Shown here in pieces: positions 5,815 to 12,872 of a stretch of 16,498 bases of DNA; the stretch's first letter is position 1; every line of letters begins with the position of its first letter. Location of the stretch: the NCBI GenBank assembly GCA_013817465.1, contig JACDCP010000026.1:1-16498 (forward strand), in the 5' to 3' direction. The DNA comes from Gammaproteobacteria bacterium. Its GTDB lineage: Bacteria > Pseudomonadota > Gammaproteobacteria > Steroidobacterales > JACDCP01. The notes under the pieces are model-generated. The model searched no databases and was not told the DNA's origin. It saw nothing but the letters and a program-made list of their open reading frames with translations. The position numbers and the translations under genes were made by a program.

Positions 5815-8355
5815 TCAGAACTCCCAGACGACCCCCAGCGACGGGACGATCCCCAGCCAGTGCCGTTCCACGGTGCCGGGCACCATGGCACCGTCCTCAT
5901 TTGTGTCCAGGGTAAGCTGCTGGCAACAGGGGTTCAGGCGGTTGGTCAGATTGCTGACTTCGATGAACGCAGTCATCGCGCCGCTGGCCAGACGAAAACG
6001 CCGGCTGGCGCGGAAATCGAGCGTGAAGTACGGCGAGTAGTCGAGCTCGTTGCGCGGGCCGGCCATCAGTTGCAGGCTCGTGCTGCCATCGGGCTGCGGC
6101 ATCGACTCGCCGATGACCCGCGTGGTGGGCCAGCCGGTGTGATAGCCACCCGCCCAGCTCAGGTTCCACGGCCCGGCAGGCCAGTTGACGCCGAAGTCGA
6201 GCGCATGGCGTTGGTCCCAGCTCCGTGGCACCCAGCGCCCGTCGAGGCGATCCTCGGCGACCGACAGCGCATAAGCGGTCCACCAGGAAACGCCGCTGCC
6301 GTCGTTGCTCTCGAGCAGCAGCTCGATGCCGCGTGCCCGGGCGTGCTCGGGATCGATGCGGATCCGGTCGGGCTCCAGCTCCGGCAACAGCACGAGCGGA
6401 TCGAGCAGGTTTTCGAAGCGCGGCCTGAGATCCCGATAGCGTTTGTCGTAGGCTTCGACACGCAGGTCGAGGCCGCCGGCGAAATGGTGCTCCAGGCTCA
6501 GAATCGCGTGGTCGGCGCGCTGCGGGCCGAAAAAATCGAGCATGCCGTCTTCGATCTGCAGCTCATCGATGGCTTGCGACTGATGAAAGCGGCCCCAGCT
6601 TGCACGCAATCGCGTGCGCGGCGCGAGTTTGACGAGCACGCCGGCACGGGGGCTCCATTGCTCCTCGCTTGCCGGTTCCGTATACGTCTGACGGTCCCAG
6701 CGCAGGCCGAGCTCAGTGGTGAAAGCCGGCGTCCATTCGTGGCGATTCGACACAAAAGCGCCGTATTGTCCGCCGTCCGGCGACGCGCGCAGCTCGCGGC
6801 TGACCGGCATCTGCGTGGCGCTCAGGGTCGCGACGCTGTCGTCGAACGCCGTTTCGCTGCTATACCCGTAATCCCCGCTCAGCCGCAGCGCATCGATGCC
6901 CCACGCGAGCCGCGATCGCGGGGACGCCTGCCAGTGCCAGTCCTGCTCGACCCCAGTGATCTCGAACGAGCGGGTGTCATTCACATCGCCGCGATTGAGG
7001 CCGGGCCTCGCCACGATGCCGCGCCGATCGTTATTGATATTCGTGTGCGACACGCGCGTGACGCTCTGGAGGTCTTTGGCCCAGTCGGTCTCGACCGCTG
7101 CCCACAAATAGGTGCCACGGTCGTCGGCAACGGCGTTCTCGGTGCCATCGGAACTTGCGAGATTGATTTCGTCCTTCAAGCCGAGGAAATGCAGGGAAAC
7201 GGTATTGCGCTCGCTGAGCGTATAGCGCAGGCGGCCGAAGGCATCCATGTAGCGCGGGCGGCCGAGATCCGGGGCGACCGTCTTCAGCAGCAGATCCAGA
7301 TTGCTGCGCCGCGCGCTCACGAGCCAGTCGCCTCGCTCGCCCGCAAACGTATCGCCGGCAAGCGCGGATGCATTGAAAAAGCTGAAACCTATCTCGCGAT
7401 ACGGGGCGTGCGGAATGTCGAGGGAGCGCACGTCCAGCACCCCGCTCATGCGGTCGCCGAAGCGCGCCGGATAGCCGCCCGTATACACGTCGAGGCCACC
7501 CACGACGCGCGCATCGATGGCGCTGAAAATGCGCTGGAAATCCTTCAGATGGAACGGCTGGTAAAGCCGCAGACCATCGAGGCGGATCAGCACTTCGTCG
7601 CGCGCCCCTCCGCGCACGTGCGTGCTCGCAGACAGCTCATTGCCGGCCGCACCCGGCAGCCGGTGCGCGGCCCGCAACGCATCTTCGCCGAGGTCCGGCT
7701 GATTCTCCACGGTCTCCCGGTCGAGGAACGAAAACGGCGCCGGCTCGTCATTCAACAGCGCATAGCGGCTCGACGTGACAACCAGCGTGCCGAGCGGATC
7801 CTGCTTATCGTTCAGATACAAGGAGACGACGGTTGTCCGACCGCCCGCCAGATTGATTTCCCGAACGACCGGATCGGCGTCGCCGGCACGCATTTCGATC
7901 CGATGCCTGCCCGGCTCGAGATCGTCGAATATGAAATCGCCGGCCGCCGTGGTAGTCGCCGTCCGGCGGGTGCCAGGGAGCCGGACTCGTATGCCGCTCG
8001 AGCGGGCGCCGCCCGGGGCGTCGCGCACGATACCGATGATCGTCGCCGCAGCGGCATCCTGCGGGGACGCGGCGAGCCGGACGACGAGCCACGAATTCGC
8101 CGGGCCCCGCTCGAGTCCGAGGCGGTGCGCTCCGAGCAGCTCAGCGGCGACGGCCTCGGGCTCGCCGCCCGAGGGCTCGGTGCGCACTCTCATATGCGGG
8201 CGCACGAGATCGGAGCTGTAGATCAGCCGCAAGCCTTGCGTTTCCAGCTCGGCCAGGGCATCGATCAGCAGCCGGCCGCTGAACTCGGCTGCGCACGCAG
8301 ACCACGACAGACACGCCGACATGGCCAGACACGCACAAGCGAGCATGACGTGCAT
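5815..8355 (-). CDS. TonB-dependent outer-membrane receptor with N-terminal STN signalling domain
   Basis: An 846-residue outer-membrane receptor/transporter. Order: signal peptide (about 1-23), STN domain (about 25-95, DALAELETQGLRLIYSSDL), carboxypeptidase-regulatory-like beta domain (about 105-180, IIGIVRDAPGG and GDFIFDDLEPGRHRIEM), TonB plug (about 200-310, with VRGGARDEVLIRLDGLRLY and YTGGYPARFGDRMSGVLDV), then a long beta-barrel ending in the terminal Phe of GVVWEF used by the Bam machinery. Sigma factor and FecR genes lie directly upstream, so ligand binding probably signals to its own transcription as in FecA/FecR/FecI. The frame is open to a GTG at 8439, but ATG 8355 (or 8346) puts the signal peptide at the N-terminus; none has a clear ribosome binding site. 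The substrate cannot be read from sequence; no siderophore genes are nearby. Confidence 0.92.
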   Translation of the reverse strand: MHVMLACACLAMSACLSWSACAAEFSGRLLIDALAELETQGLRLIYSSDLVRPHMRVRTEPSGGEPEAVAAELLGAHRLGLERGPANSWLVVRLAASPQDAAAATIIGIVRDAPGGARSSGIRVRLPGTRRTATTTAAGDFIFDDLEPGRHRIEMRAGDADPVVREINLAGGRTTVVSLYLNDKQDPLGTLVVTSSRYALLNDEPAPFSFLDRETVENQPDLGEDALRAAHRLPGAAGNELSASTHVRGGARDEVLIRLDGLRLYQPFHLKDFQRIFSAIDARVVGGLDVYTGGYPARFGDRMSGVLDVRSLDIPHAPYREIGFSFFNASALAGDTFAGERGDWLVSARRSNLDLLLKTVAPDLGRPRYMDAFGRLRYTLSERNTVSLHFLGLKDEINLASSDGTENAVADDRGTYLWAAVETDWAKDLQSVTRVSHTNINNDRRGIVARPGLNRGDVNDTRSFEITGVEQDWHWQASPRSRLAWGIDALRLSGDYGYSSETAFDDSVATLSATQMPVSRELRASPDGGQYGAFVSNRHEWTPAFTTELGLRWDRQTYTEPASEEQWSPRAGVLVKLAPRTRLRASWGRFHQSQAIDELQIEDGMLDFFGPQRADHAILSLEHHFAGGLDLRVEAYDKRYRDLRPRFENLLDPLVLLPELEPDRIRIDPEHARARGIELLLESNDGSGVSWWTAYALSVAEDRLDGRWVPRSWDQRHALDFGVNWPAGPWNLSWAGGYHTGWPTTRVIGESMPQPDGSTSLQLMAGPRNELDYSPYFTLDFRASRRFRLASGAMTAFIEVSNLTNRLNPCCQQLTLDTNEDGAMVPGTVERHWLGIVPSLGVVWEF

Positions 8356-8439
8356 GCCGCAAGGGCGCGGGCGCTTTATGAAGCGGGTGGCGTAAGACAA
8401 ACTCAGCCGTGACCCATGGCGGTCGCCGGGTCGGATCAC

Positions 8440-8475
8440 GCCGGCGGGAACGGCACTTTATCATGCACCGCCGGC
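8440..8475 (-). other. Intercistronic inverted repeat between fecR-like gene and receptor
   Basis: GCCGGCGG at 8440-8447 and CCGCCGGC at 8468-8475 are exact inverted copies separated by 20 nt. The repeat lies in the gap between the FecR-like stop (8501) and the receptor start. A hairpin here could protect or separate the receptor mRNA from the sigma/anti-sigma part. There is no T-tract, so it is not a classical terminator. Chance formation in GC-rich DNA is possible. Confidence 0.35.
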
Positions 8476-8500
8476 AGGACTCTGGTGCCAACGCTGTCCG

Positions 8501-9496
8501 CTATTGAGAGGACACTGACTCGCGAAGTTCGATGAGCAGGACGCCTTCGTCGGTGGCGGGGCGCAGGCGCGTGGTGGCCAGCACCGCGGCGAGCGCCTCA
8601 TCGGGCGGAAATCCCTGCACGGAGCCGTGCAGCACCGTCTCTCGCGCTGCCTGCTCGCTGGCGCGGCTGGCAAATGCGAGCTCGCGGCCGGTTTCACGGG
8701 CGATCCACGCCAGGAACTCGATCAGCGGGCGGCCGTCGATGTCGAACGAGGGGGCGATGGCTTCAGCCCAGGACCAGTGGTCGCCGAAAGTTCGAACGAG
8801 GCTGCGCTTTACGTTGCCATCGACATCGATGTGGACTTCCTCGCCACGGTCTCCCTGGATGCGCCCGGCATCCCGGTCGATCGTCACCGCGCCTTCGCGC
8901 ACCCGCACGCGCACTGCCTCGTCGACATAGGCGACCTCGAACTGCGTGCCCACATCGCTGACGATGCCGCGGCTCGTGCGGATTTGCAGCGGGCCGCCGG
9001 CGACGCCCGGCGCATGCGTGTCGACGTAAATGCGGCCGCTCTCGAGCATGAGACGCTCGGCCGACTGGATGGCGAGCTCGGTGGAATGGTCGAGCCGCAC
9101 GCTGGCGCCGTTCGCGAGCCGTACCGCAAGGCGGCTCGAGCGGTCGGTAGCGAGCCGGCTGCCTGCCGGGATCACCGCGCTGTCGAGTTGCAGCCAACCG
9201 CGGCGATCGCCGTCCGTATCGAGCCTGACGTTGCCGGTAGAGCGCAGCACGGTGGCGATCGGATCCGGCGTCCCGGCCGGCCATAATCCTCCGATCCAGA
9301 TGGTCAGACTCGCCGCCAGGCCGGTGATCGCAGCGGCGATGAGCCACGGCGCCCGGCGCCGGCGTGAAGTCTGGCGCAGCCACTCGTCGCGCACGCTCGC
9401 GCGCACGGCGGACTCGACATCGCGTGGCGCGGCCGGCCGCGGCGCCGCCAGCCGCAACAGCCTGACCAGCAGCCACTCGTCGTTGTAGTCACTCAT
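8501..9496 (-). CDS. FecR-like sigma regulator with C-terminal STN-like domain
   Basis: A 331-residue single-pass inner-membrane protein that relays receptor occupancy to the ECF sigma factor. The cytoplasmic N-terminus (1-49) ends in RRRR, followed by one membrane helix (about 51-71). The periplasmic FecR domain (about 85-225) shows GSRLATDRSSRLAVRLANG, GRIYVDT and IVSDVGTQFEVAY, which is the family core. Residues about 250-325 (IDGRPLIEFLAWIARETG and DEALAAVLATTRLRPATDEG) resemble an STN domain, as in the cell-surface signalling domain of the homologue PupR. ATG 9496 is chosen over longer frames because it overlaps the sigma gene stop (ATGA) and has GGGGAG 10 nt upstream. The N-terminal domain is short and carries few recognisable anti-sigma residues, so whether it inhibits or activates the sigma factor is open. 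Confidence 0.9.
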   Translation of the reverse strand: MSDYNDEWLLVRLLRLAAPRPAAPRDVESAVRASVRDEWLRQTSRRRRAPWLIAAAITGLAASLTIWIGGLWPAGTPDPIATVLRSTGNVRLDTDGDRRGWLQLDSAVIPAGSRLATDRSSRLAVRLANGASVRLDHSTELAIQSAERLMLESGRIYVDTHAPGVAGGPLQIRTSRGIVSDVGTQFEVAYVDEAVRVRVREGAVTIDRDAGRIQGDRGEEVHIDVDGNVKRSLVRTFGDHWSWAEAIAPSFDIDGRPLIEFLAWIARETGRELAFASRASEQAARETVLHGSVQGFPPDEALAAVLATTRLRPATDEGVLLIELRESVSSQ

Positions 9497-10140
9497 GGTT
9501 GCGTCAACTCCCCGGTGTCGTTTTCGATGGTCGCGATGTCGGTATCGCGCAAGCTGCTCATGACGGGACCGAAGGTGTCCCTGAATGCGCGCCTGGCCCG
9601 CGCCAGCAGCGATTGGGCGGCGGTCGCCGTCGTGCCCAGCCGGGCCGCGATTTCCTCGACGGTGAGCCCTTCGATGTATTTCCATTCGAGCGCGTCGCCG
9701 TAGCGATGTGGCAAATGGTCGAGCGTCGCCTGTACGAGGCGCGCGAGCTCGGCGCGCCTGAACCCTGCCAGCGGATCGCTCGCGGACGGCGCATCGGTCG
9801 ATTCGAGCGCCGCGCGTATCTCCGGATGATCTTCGAGCAGCACGATATGTTCCCGCTCGCGGCCGAGCTTTCTGAAGTAGCCTGCCAGCTCATTCCTGCA
9901 GATCTGGCACATCCACGTGAACAGGCTCGCCTCTCCGCGCCAGGTGTCCAGGCCGCGCACGGCCTTGCACAGGGCCTGCTGCACGACGTCCCGGGCCGCG
10001 TCCGGGTCATCCCCCAGGCGAATGAGCGTGAACCGGTACAGGCGCGGGAAGTAGACGCTGAAGAAGAGGTCGAACGCCCGCTCATCGCCGGCCAGCAGCC
10101 GGCGGACCAGTTCGCGATCAGAGATCTGGAGCGAGCTCAT
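9493..10140 (-). CDS. ECF-type sigma-70 factor (FecI-like)
   Basis: A 215-residue extracytoplasmic-function sigma factor that directs RNA polymerase to its target promoter, probably the receptor operon. Region 2 (about 25-95) shows AFDLFFSVYFPRLYRFTLIRLGDDPDAARDVVQQ and the promoter-melting stretch TWRGEASLFTWMCQICRNEL. Region 4 (about 130-190) shows LDHLPHRYGDALEWKYIEGLTVEEIAARLGTT followed by the recognition helix AAQSLLARARRAFRD. The linker between regions is long (about 40 residues) and acidic. ATG 10140 has GGAG 7 nt upstream. The stop overlaps the FecR-like start by 4 nt, making a coupled sigma/regulator pair with the receptor third, a standard cell-surface signalling order. A C-terminal tail of about 25 residues follows region 4. 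Confidence 0.93.
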   Translation of the reverse strand: MSSLQISDRELVRRLLAGDERAFDLFFSVYFPRLYRFTLIRLGDDPDAARDVVQQALCKAVRGLDTWRGEASLFTWMCQICRNELAGYFRKLGREREHIVLLEDHPEIRAALESTDAPSASDPLAGFRRAELARLVQATLDHLPHRYGDALEWKYIEGLTVEEIAARLGTTATAAQSLLARARRAFRDTFGPVMSSLRDTDIATIENDTGELTQP

Positions 10141-10160
10141 TGTTGCTCCGGTTGCGCATG

Positions 10161-10191
10161 ATCATAGGAGTGCGGCGAGGCTGGAAATCAA
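10161..10191 (-). promoter_or_regulatory. Possible promoter of the sigma/FecR/receptor operon
   Basis: On the minus strand, TTGATT (10191-10186) and TATGAT (10166-10161) are separated by 19 nt, about 20 nt before the sigma-factor ATG. The -10 is good; the spacing is long for sigma-70. The -35 overlaps the left arm of an inverted repeat (10187-10195), which could be an operator. An ECF-type autoregulated promoter elsewhere in the gap cannot be excluded. Confidence 0.3.
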
Positions 10192-10243
10192 TCGCGGCCG
10201 GGCCGGCATCCGCGCGCGTGCTTCTGCGCCGCCGGCGATTGAT
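10187..10243. repeat. Inverted repeat in divergent intergenic region
   Basis: ATCAATCGC (10187-10195) and GCGATTGAT (10235-10243) are perfect 9-bp inverted copies 39 bp apart, centred between the divergent sigma-factor and secreted-protein genes. The DNA between is GC-rich with further short complementarity. It could be a looped operator pair or an RNA structure. Confidence 0.4.
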
Positions 10244-10354
10244 CTGGCGCCTGCCGATAGTCCAATGAACATCTGGTCAACGATCGAATCCTGACGCACC
10301 CCGCAGAAAGACCGCTCACACGTGTCCTGATGTAACAACGAACGGAGAATCACC

Positions 10355-11107
10355 TTGCCCAACAGAACTATCGTCATTTGCGCACTCGTAGCGTCCCTGA
10401 CCTCCGGGGCCGTGCTTGCGCAGGGAAACCGCGGGTTCACCGATGAGTTTCCGGTCGCAGATTGCGAATTTGAGACCCGCGATTTCGAAGCGGACGAGGC
10501 GAATCGATATTTCATACTCGAGCCCGGCCGAGAGCTCCATTTCAACAACTTCGGCTGCGTTGCGGAAGGGGAGTGCGACGAATTCGAGGAAGTGGTCATT
10601 TCCGTGCTCAACCGCACTCGAGATGTCACCTTCTCGATCGATGGCGTCAGAAAGACCGTCAAGACGCGCGTCGTTCGGGAGCGCGAAACGGCGGACGGCG
10701 AGCTGACAGAGATCTCCCGTAACTTTTTTGCGCAGTGCGACGACACGCAGGACGTCTACTATTTCGGCGAGAAAGTCGACGACTATGAGGACGGCATGAT
10801 CGTGGGCCATTCGGGCGAATGGCTCGCCGGCCAGGACGGCGCCACGCCCGGCATCATTTTCCCCGGCGGGGCGTTCCTGTTGGGCGCTCGCTACTTCCAG
10901 GAGGTGGCTCGCGGCATAGCGCTGGACCGCGCCCAGCACGTCAGGATGAATCTGGACATCGAGGTGCCGGCGGGAAACTTCGAGGATTGCGTGGAGGTGA
11001 AGGAAACGACACCGCTCGAAAAGGGGGAAGTCTCGAGGAAGGTCTATTGCCCCGGAACCGGCCTGGTCATCGACGATGATCTGGAGCTCGAATTCATCGT
11101 GGAATGA
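10355..11107 (+). CDS. Secreted Cys-containing protein of unknown function
   Basis: A 250-residue exported protein with a signal peptide (about 1-22, cleavage after AVLA). The mature part is acidic and beta-rich with six cysteines (37, 68, 74, 128, 212, 232), likely forming disulfides in the periplasm. Recurrent features are NRYFILEPGRELHF near 50, an Asp/Glu-rich strand-turn region, FFAQCDDTQDVYYFGEKVDDYEDG, then GEWLAGQDGATPGIIFPG. I recall similar runs (a Tyr/Phe-Gly-Glu stretch, then a Gly-Trp-Ala-Gly / Asp-Gly-Ala-x-Pro-Gly-Ile stretch) in uncharacterised secreted bacterial proteins, but cannot name the family or a function. The start is TTG 10355: GGAG lies 7-8 nt upstream, there is no in-frame ATG before the signal peptide, and the signal sequence begins immediately. 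It is divergent from the sigma operon, with 214 bp between, so shared control is possible. Confidence 0.85.
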   Translation: MPNRTIVICALVASLTSGAVLAQGNRGFTDEFPVADCEFETRDFEADEANRYFILEPGRELHFNNFGCVAEGECDEFEEVVISVLNRTRDVTFSIDGVRKTVKTRVVRERETADGELTEISRNFFAQCDDTQDVYYFGEKVDDYEDGMIVGHSGEWLAGQDGATPGIIFPGGAFLLGARYFQEVARGIALDRAQHVRMNLDIEVPAGNFEDCVEVKETTPLEKGEVSRKVYCPGTGLVIDDDLELEFIVE

Positions 11108-11121
11108 CGACAACCGGCTGA

Positions 11122-11292
11122 TTCTATCCAGGGACGCTTGATCGTCGAAGACGGAAGTACGGGCGGTTCGTCGCCTACACGAGCTCGCGCGACTGGTTTC
11201 TCGTGGACGGCGGCGACTTGCGTTCGGATTGCGTCGAAGGAGCCGATGCAGCGCGGGCTATCCGGTACCATGGGAGTCTTCGCGGCGATTGA
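11122..11292 (+). pseudogene. Possible decayed coding remnant
   Basis: Within the 214-bp gap before the phosphoesterase gene, one frame is open for about 56 codons with protein-like composition (YGRFVAYTSSRDWFLVDGG, then LRSDCVEGADAARAIRYHG) and G/C-rich third positions, ending in TGA at 11290-11292. It has no plausible start codon or ribosome binding site. It may be the C-terminal scrap of a lost gene. Evidence is composition only, and a chance open frame in GC-rich DNA is a real alternative. Confidence 0.25.
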
Positions 11293-11321
11293 TTTTCCGC
11301 GTTATCCTTGTCCAACCTCAT

Positions 11322-12320
11322 ATGCCCGAGTCACGAATCGGCTTCAGAACGCGCAACTGGTGGCCTGCCGCGTTGCTCGCGTTACTGACTGTTGGCGCCA
11401 TCCTGCTCGGCGCGCTCCTCTCCAGCGGCTTTATTATCGGCTCCCGTACAGATGTCGGATGGACGCAACCGACCGCGCTGGACGCGGGGCACATCCCCGG
11501 GCTGACCACAACTTTCGTTGCATTCGGCGATACCGGCACGGGCGACCGGCAGCAGTTCAGGGTAGCTGAGGGCATAGAAGGGATCTGCGAAAGCAGCGGC
11601 TGCGATCTGGCCCTCGGCCTGGGTGACAACTTTTATCCGGATGGAGTCCGCGCCCGGTCAGATCCGCAGTTCCAGACGAAATTCGAGAAGCCGTTCGCCG
11701 CCCTGCAGATGCCGTTCTACATGGTGCTCGGGAACCACGACGTCGAGCAGCCGAAATCCGCACGCGCGCAGATTTCGTATGCCAGCGGACGATGGAAAAT
11801 GCCGGCCCGCTGGTATTCGTTTCGCGTGGGGCCGGTGCGGTTCGTTGCGCTGGATACGAATCGAGTCGCCGCCAGCGACAAAGACGGCCAATTATCCTGG
11901 ATCAAAGAGACGCTGGCAGCGCGCAGCGATGCGGTCTGGACGATTGTCTTCGGCCATCATCCCCTGTATTCGAACGGCGGACATGGAGACGCGCGCGGCG
12001 CCGGCCGGGACTGGCTCCATGAAGCGATCTGTGACTCCGGCGCCGTCGATCTCTATCTTGCCGGGCACGATCACGCGCTGCAGTGGCTGGCCCCCAAGCC
12101 GGCATCGTGCCGGCATACTGAGTTCATTGTTTCCGGAGCCGGCGCCAGGCCGCGTGCTCTCGCGGATCGAAATCATAGTGAACACTTTGCGCGGGGGCAT
12201 ACGTCCGGCTTCTTCTGGTTCCAGGCCATGGGCGAGTCGCTGACCGGTCATGTTTACGATGCGGACGGCACTTTGCTGTTCGCGCGCACGCTGTTAAAGA
12301 CAGACAGGCTGACGCACTGA
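11322..12320 (+). CDS. Membrane-anchored purple-acid-phosphatase-like metallophosphoesterase
   Basis: A 332-residue calcineurin-like phosphoesterase resembling tartrate-resistant (type 5) purple acid phosphatase, expected to hydrolyse phosphomonoesters outside the cytoplasm. An N-terminal uncleaved-looking helix (about 15-40) anchors it. The metal-ligand blocks are in order: FGDTGTGD (68-75), GDNFYPDG (101-108), GNHD (137-140), VFGHHPLYSNGG (209-220) and GHDHALQ (248-254); all five are intact. The FYPDG context and spacing favour the purple acid phosphatase branch over CpdA or SbcD types. ATG 11322 is used; a longer frame begins at 11229 but adds an Arg-rich stretch before the anchor, and neither start has a good ribosome binding site. 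The physiological substrate is unknown, and no phosphate-regulon site was recognised upstream. Confidence 0.9.
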   Translation: MPESRIGFRTRNWWPAALLALLTVGAILLGALLSSGFIIGSRTDVGWTQPTALDAGHIPGLTTTFVAFGDTGTGDRQQFRVAEGIEGICESSGCDLALGLGDNFYPDGVRARSDPQFQTKFEKPFAALQMPFYMVLGNHDVEQPKSARAQISYASGRWKMPARWYSFRVGPVRFVALDTNRVAASDKDGQLSWIKETLAARSDAVWTIVFGHHPLYSNGGHGDARGAGRDWLHEAICDSGAVDLYLAGHDHALQWLAPKPASCRHTEFIVSGAGARPRALADRNHSEHFARGHTSGFFWFQAMGESLTGHVYDADGTLLFARTLLKTDRLTH

Positions 12321-12346
12321 GCATTACGCTCTCAAAGCGGAGCTGA

Positions 12347-12362
12347 CCGGAGCCGCCTCCGG
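12347..12362 (+). terminator. Weak hairpin after the phosphoesterase gene
   Basis: CCGGAG and CTCCGG form a 6-bp stem with a 4-nt loop, 27 bp after the phosphoesterase stop. Only a short ATTTG follows, so efficient intrinsic termination is doubtful. Confidence 0.25.
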
Positions 12363-12419
12363 CGATTTGAACGTGTCCGATACTCGTCGTCGCACTTCAT
12401 TCCACGTAAGATTCCGACT

Positions 12420-12755
12420 ATGAAGCGTCTGCTCTCCCTCCGCGCAATCCTGATCGCTCTGATGGCGCTGCAGATCGTCATGATGACGCCAGTTTCCATG
12501 ATGAGCTCGATGGCTTCCCCCATCGCGTCGGCAGATTGCGATGACCAACACGGCAGTACGAACGATTGCCCGTGCTGCCCTGCGGCCCTCGCATCGCCGG
12601 GAGGTTGCGCCACGTTCTGCCTGGCCGCTTTTGCTCCGCCGCCCGCCGCCGCTCTGCGGGCCCTGCAAACAGCGCTCTCCGCGCCCCCCGGTTCCGGGAC
12701 GTTACCTTTCGCAAGTCAAACATACTCGCCCGTCAATCCCCCTCCGATCCGCTGA
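12420..12755 (+). CDS. Small secreted Cys/Met-rich protein, possibly metal-related
   Basis: A 111-residue product starting MKRLLSLRAILIALMALQIV, a good signal peptide or single helix, followed by a Met-rich stretch (MMTPVSMMSSMASP) and then cysteines at 40, 50, 52, 53, 63 and 67 in DC..DCPCC..C...C spacing. The C-terminus is Pro-rich. Small proteins of this look (signal peptide, DCPCCP core) accompany copper or other heavy-metal resistance genes in proteobacteria and resemble the DUF2946/CopL-type group; that assignment is from recollection and is uncertain. The ribosome binding site before ATG 12420 is weak. It lies between the phosphoesterase and the broken recombinase. A gene start with a strong binding site follows at 12828 and is cut short, so a metal-resistance partner may have been lost. 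Confidence 0.55.
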   Translation: MKRLLSLRAILIALMALQIVMMTPVSMMSSMASPIASADCDDQHGSTNDCPCCPAALASPGGCATFCLAAFAPPPAAALRALQTALSAPPGSGTLPFASQTYSPVNPPPIR

Positions 12756-12827
12756 TCGATTTCGTTCGGTAATCCGGCTTCGCCGCTGCGGGCCGCTGGT
12801 TTTCGATCGCATCTGGAGGATTCTGCT

Positions 12828-12872
12828 ATGGGTCGCTTACCCCATCTGGGGGTGGCCGGGCGGCGGTGCTGA
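12828..12872 (+). pseudogene. Truncated gene start or leader peptide
   Basis: TGGAGG (12814-12819) sits 8 nt before ATG 12828, the best ribosome binding site in this region, but the frame encodes only MGRLPHLGVAGRRC before TGA at 12870-12872. The reading runs into the recombinase remnant in another frame. The simplest reading is the 5' end of a gene whose remainder was deleted when the recombinase fragment was joined near 12860. A leader peptide is an alternative. Confidence 0.35.

Noticed and set aside
5860..8412. An 850-codon open frame on the plus strand
   Set aside because: It lies wholly antisense to the TonB receptor, whose frame has clear domains and motifs. Long antisense frames are common in GC-rich DNA, and the translation is Arg/Ala-rich with no motif.
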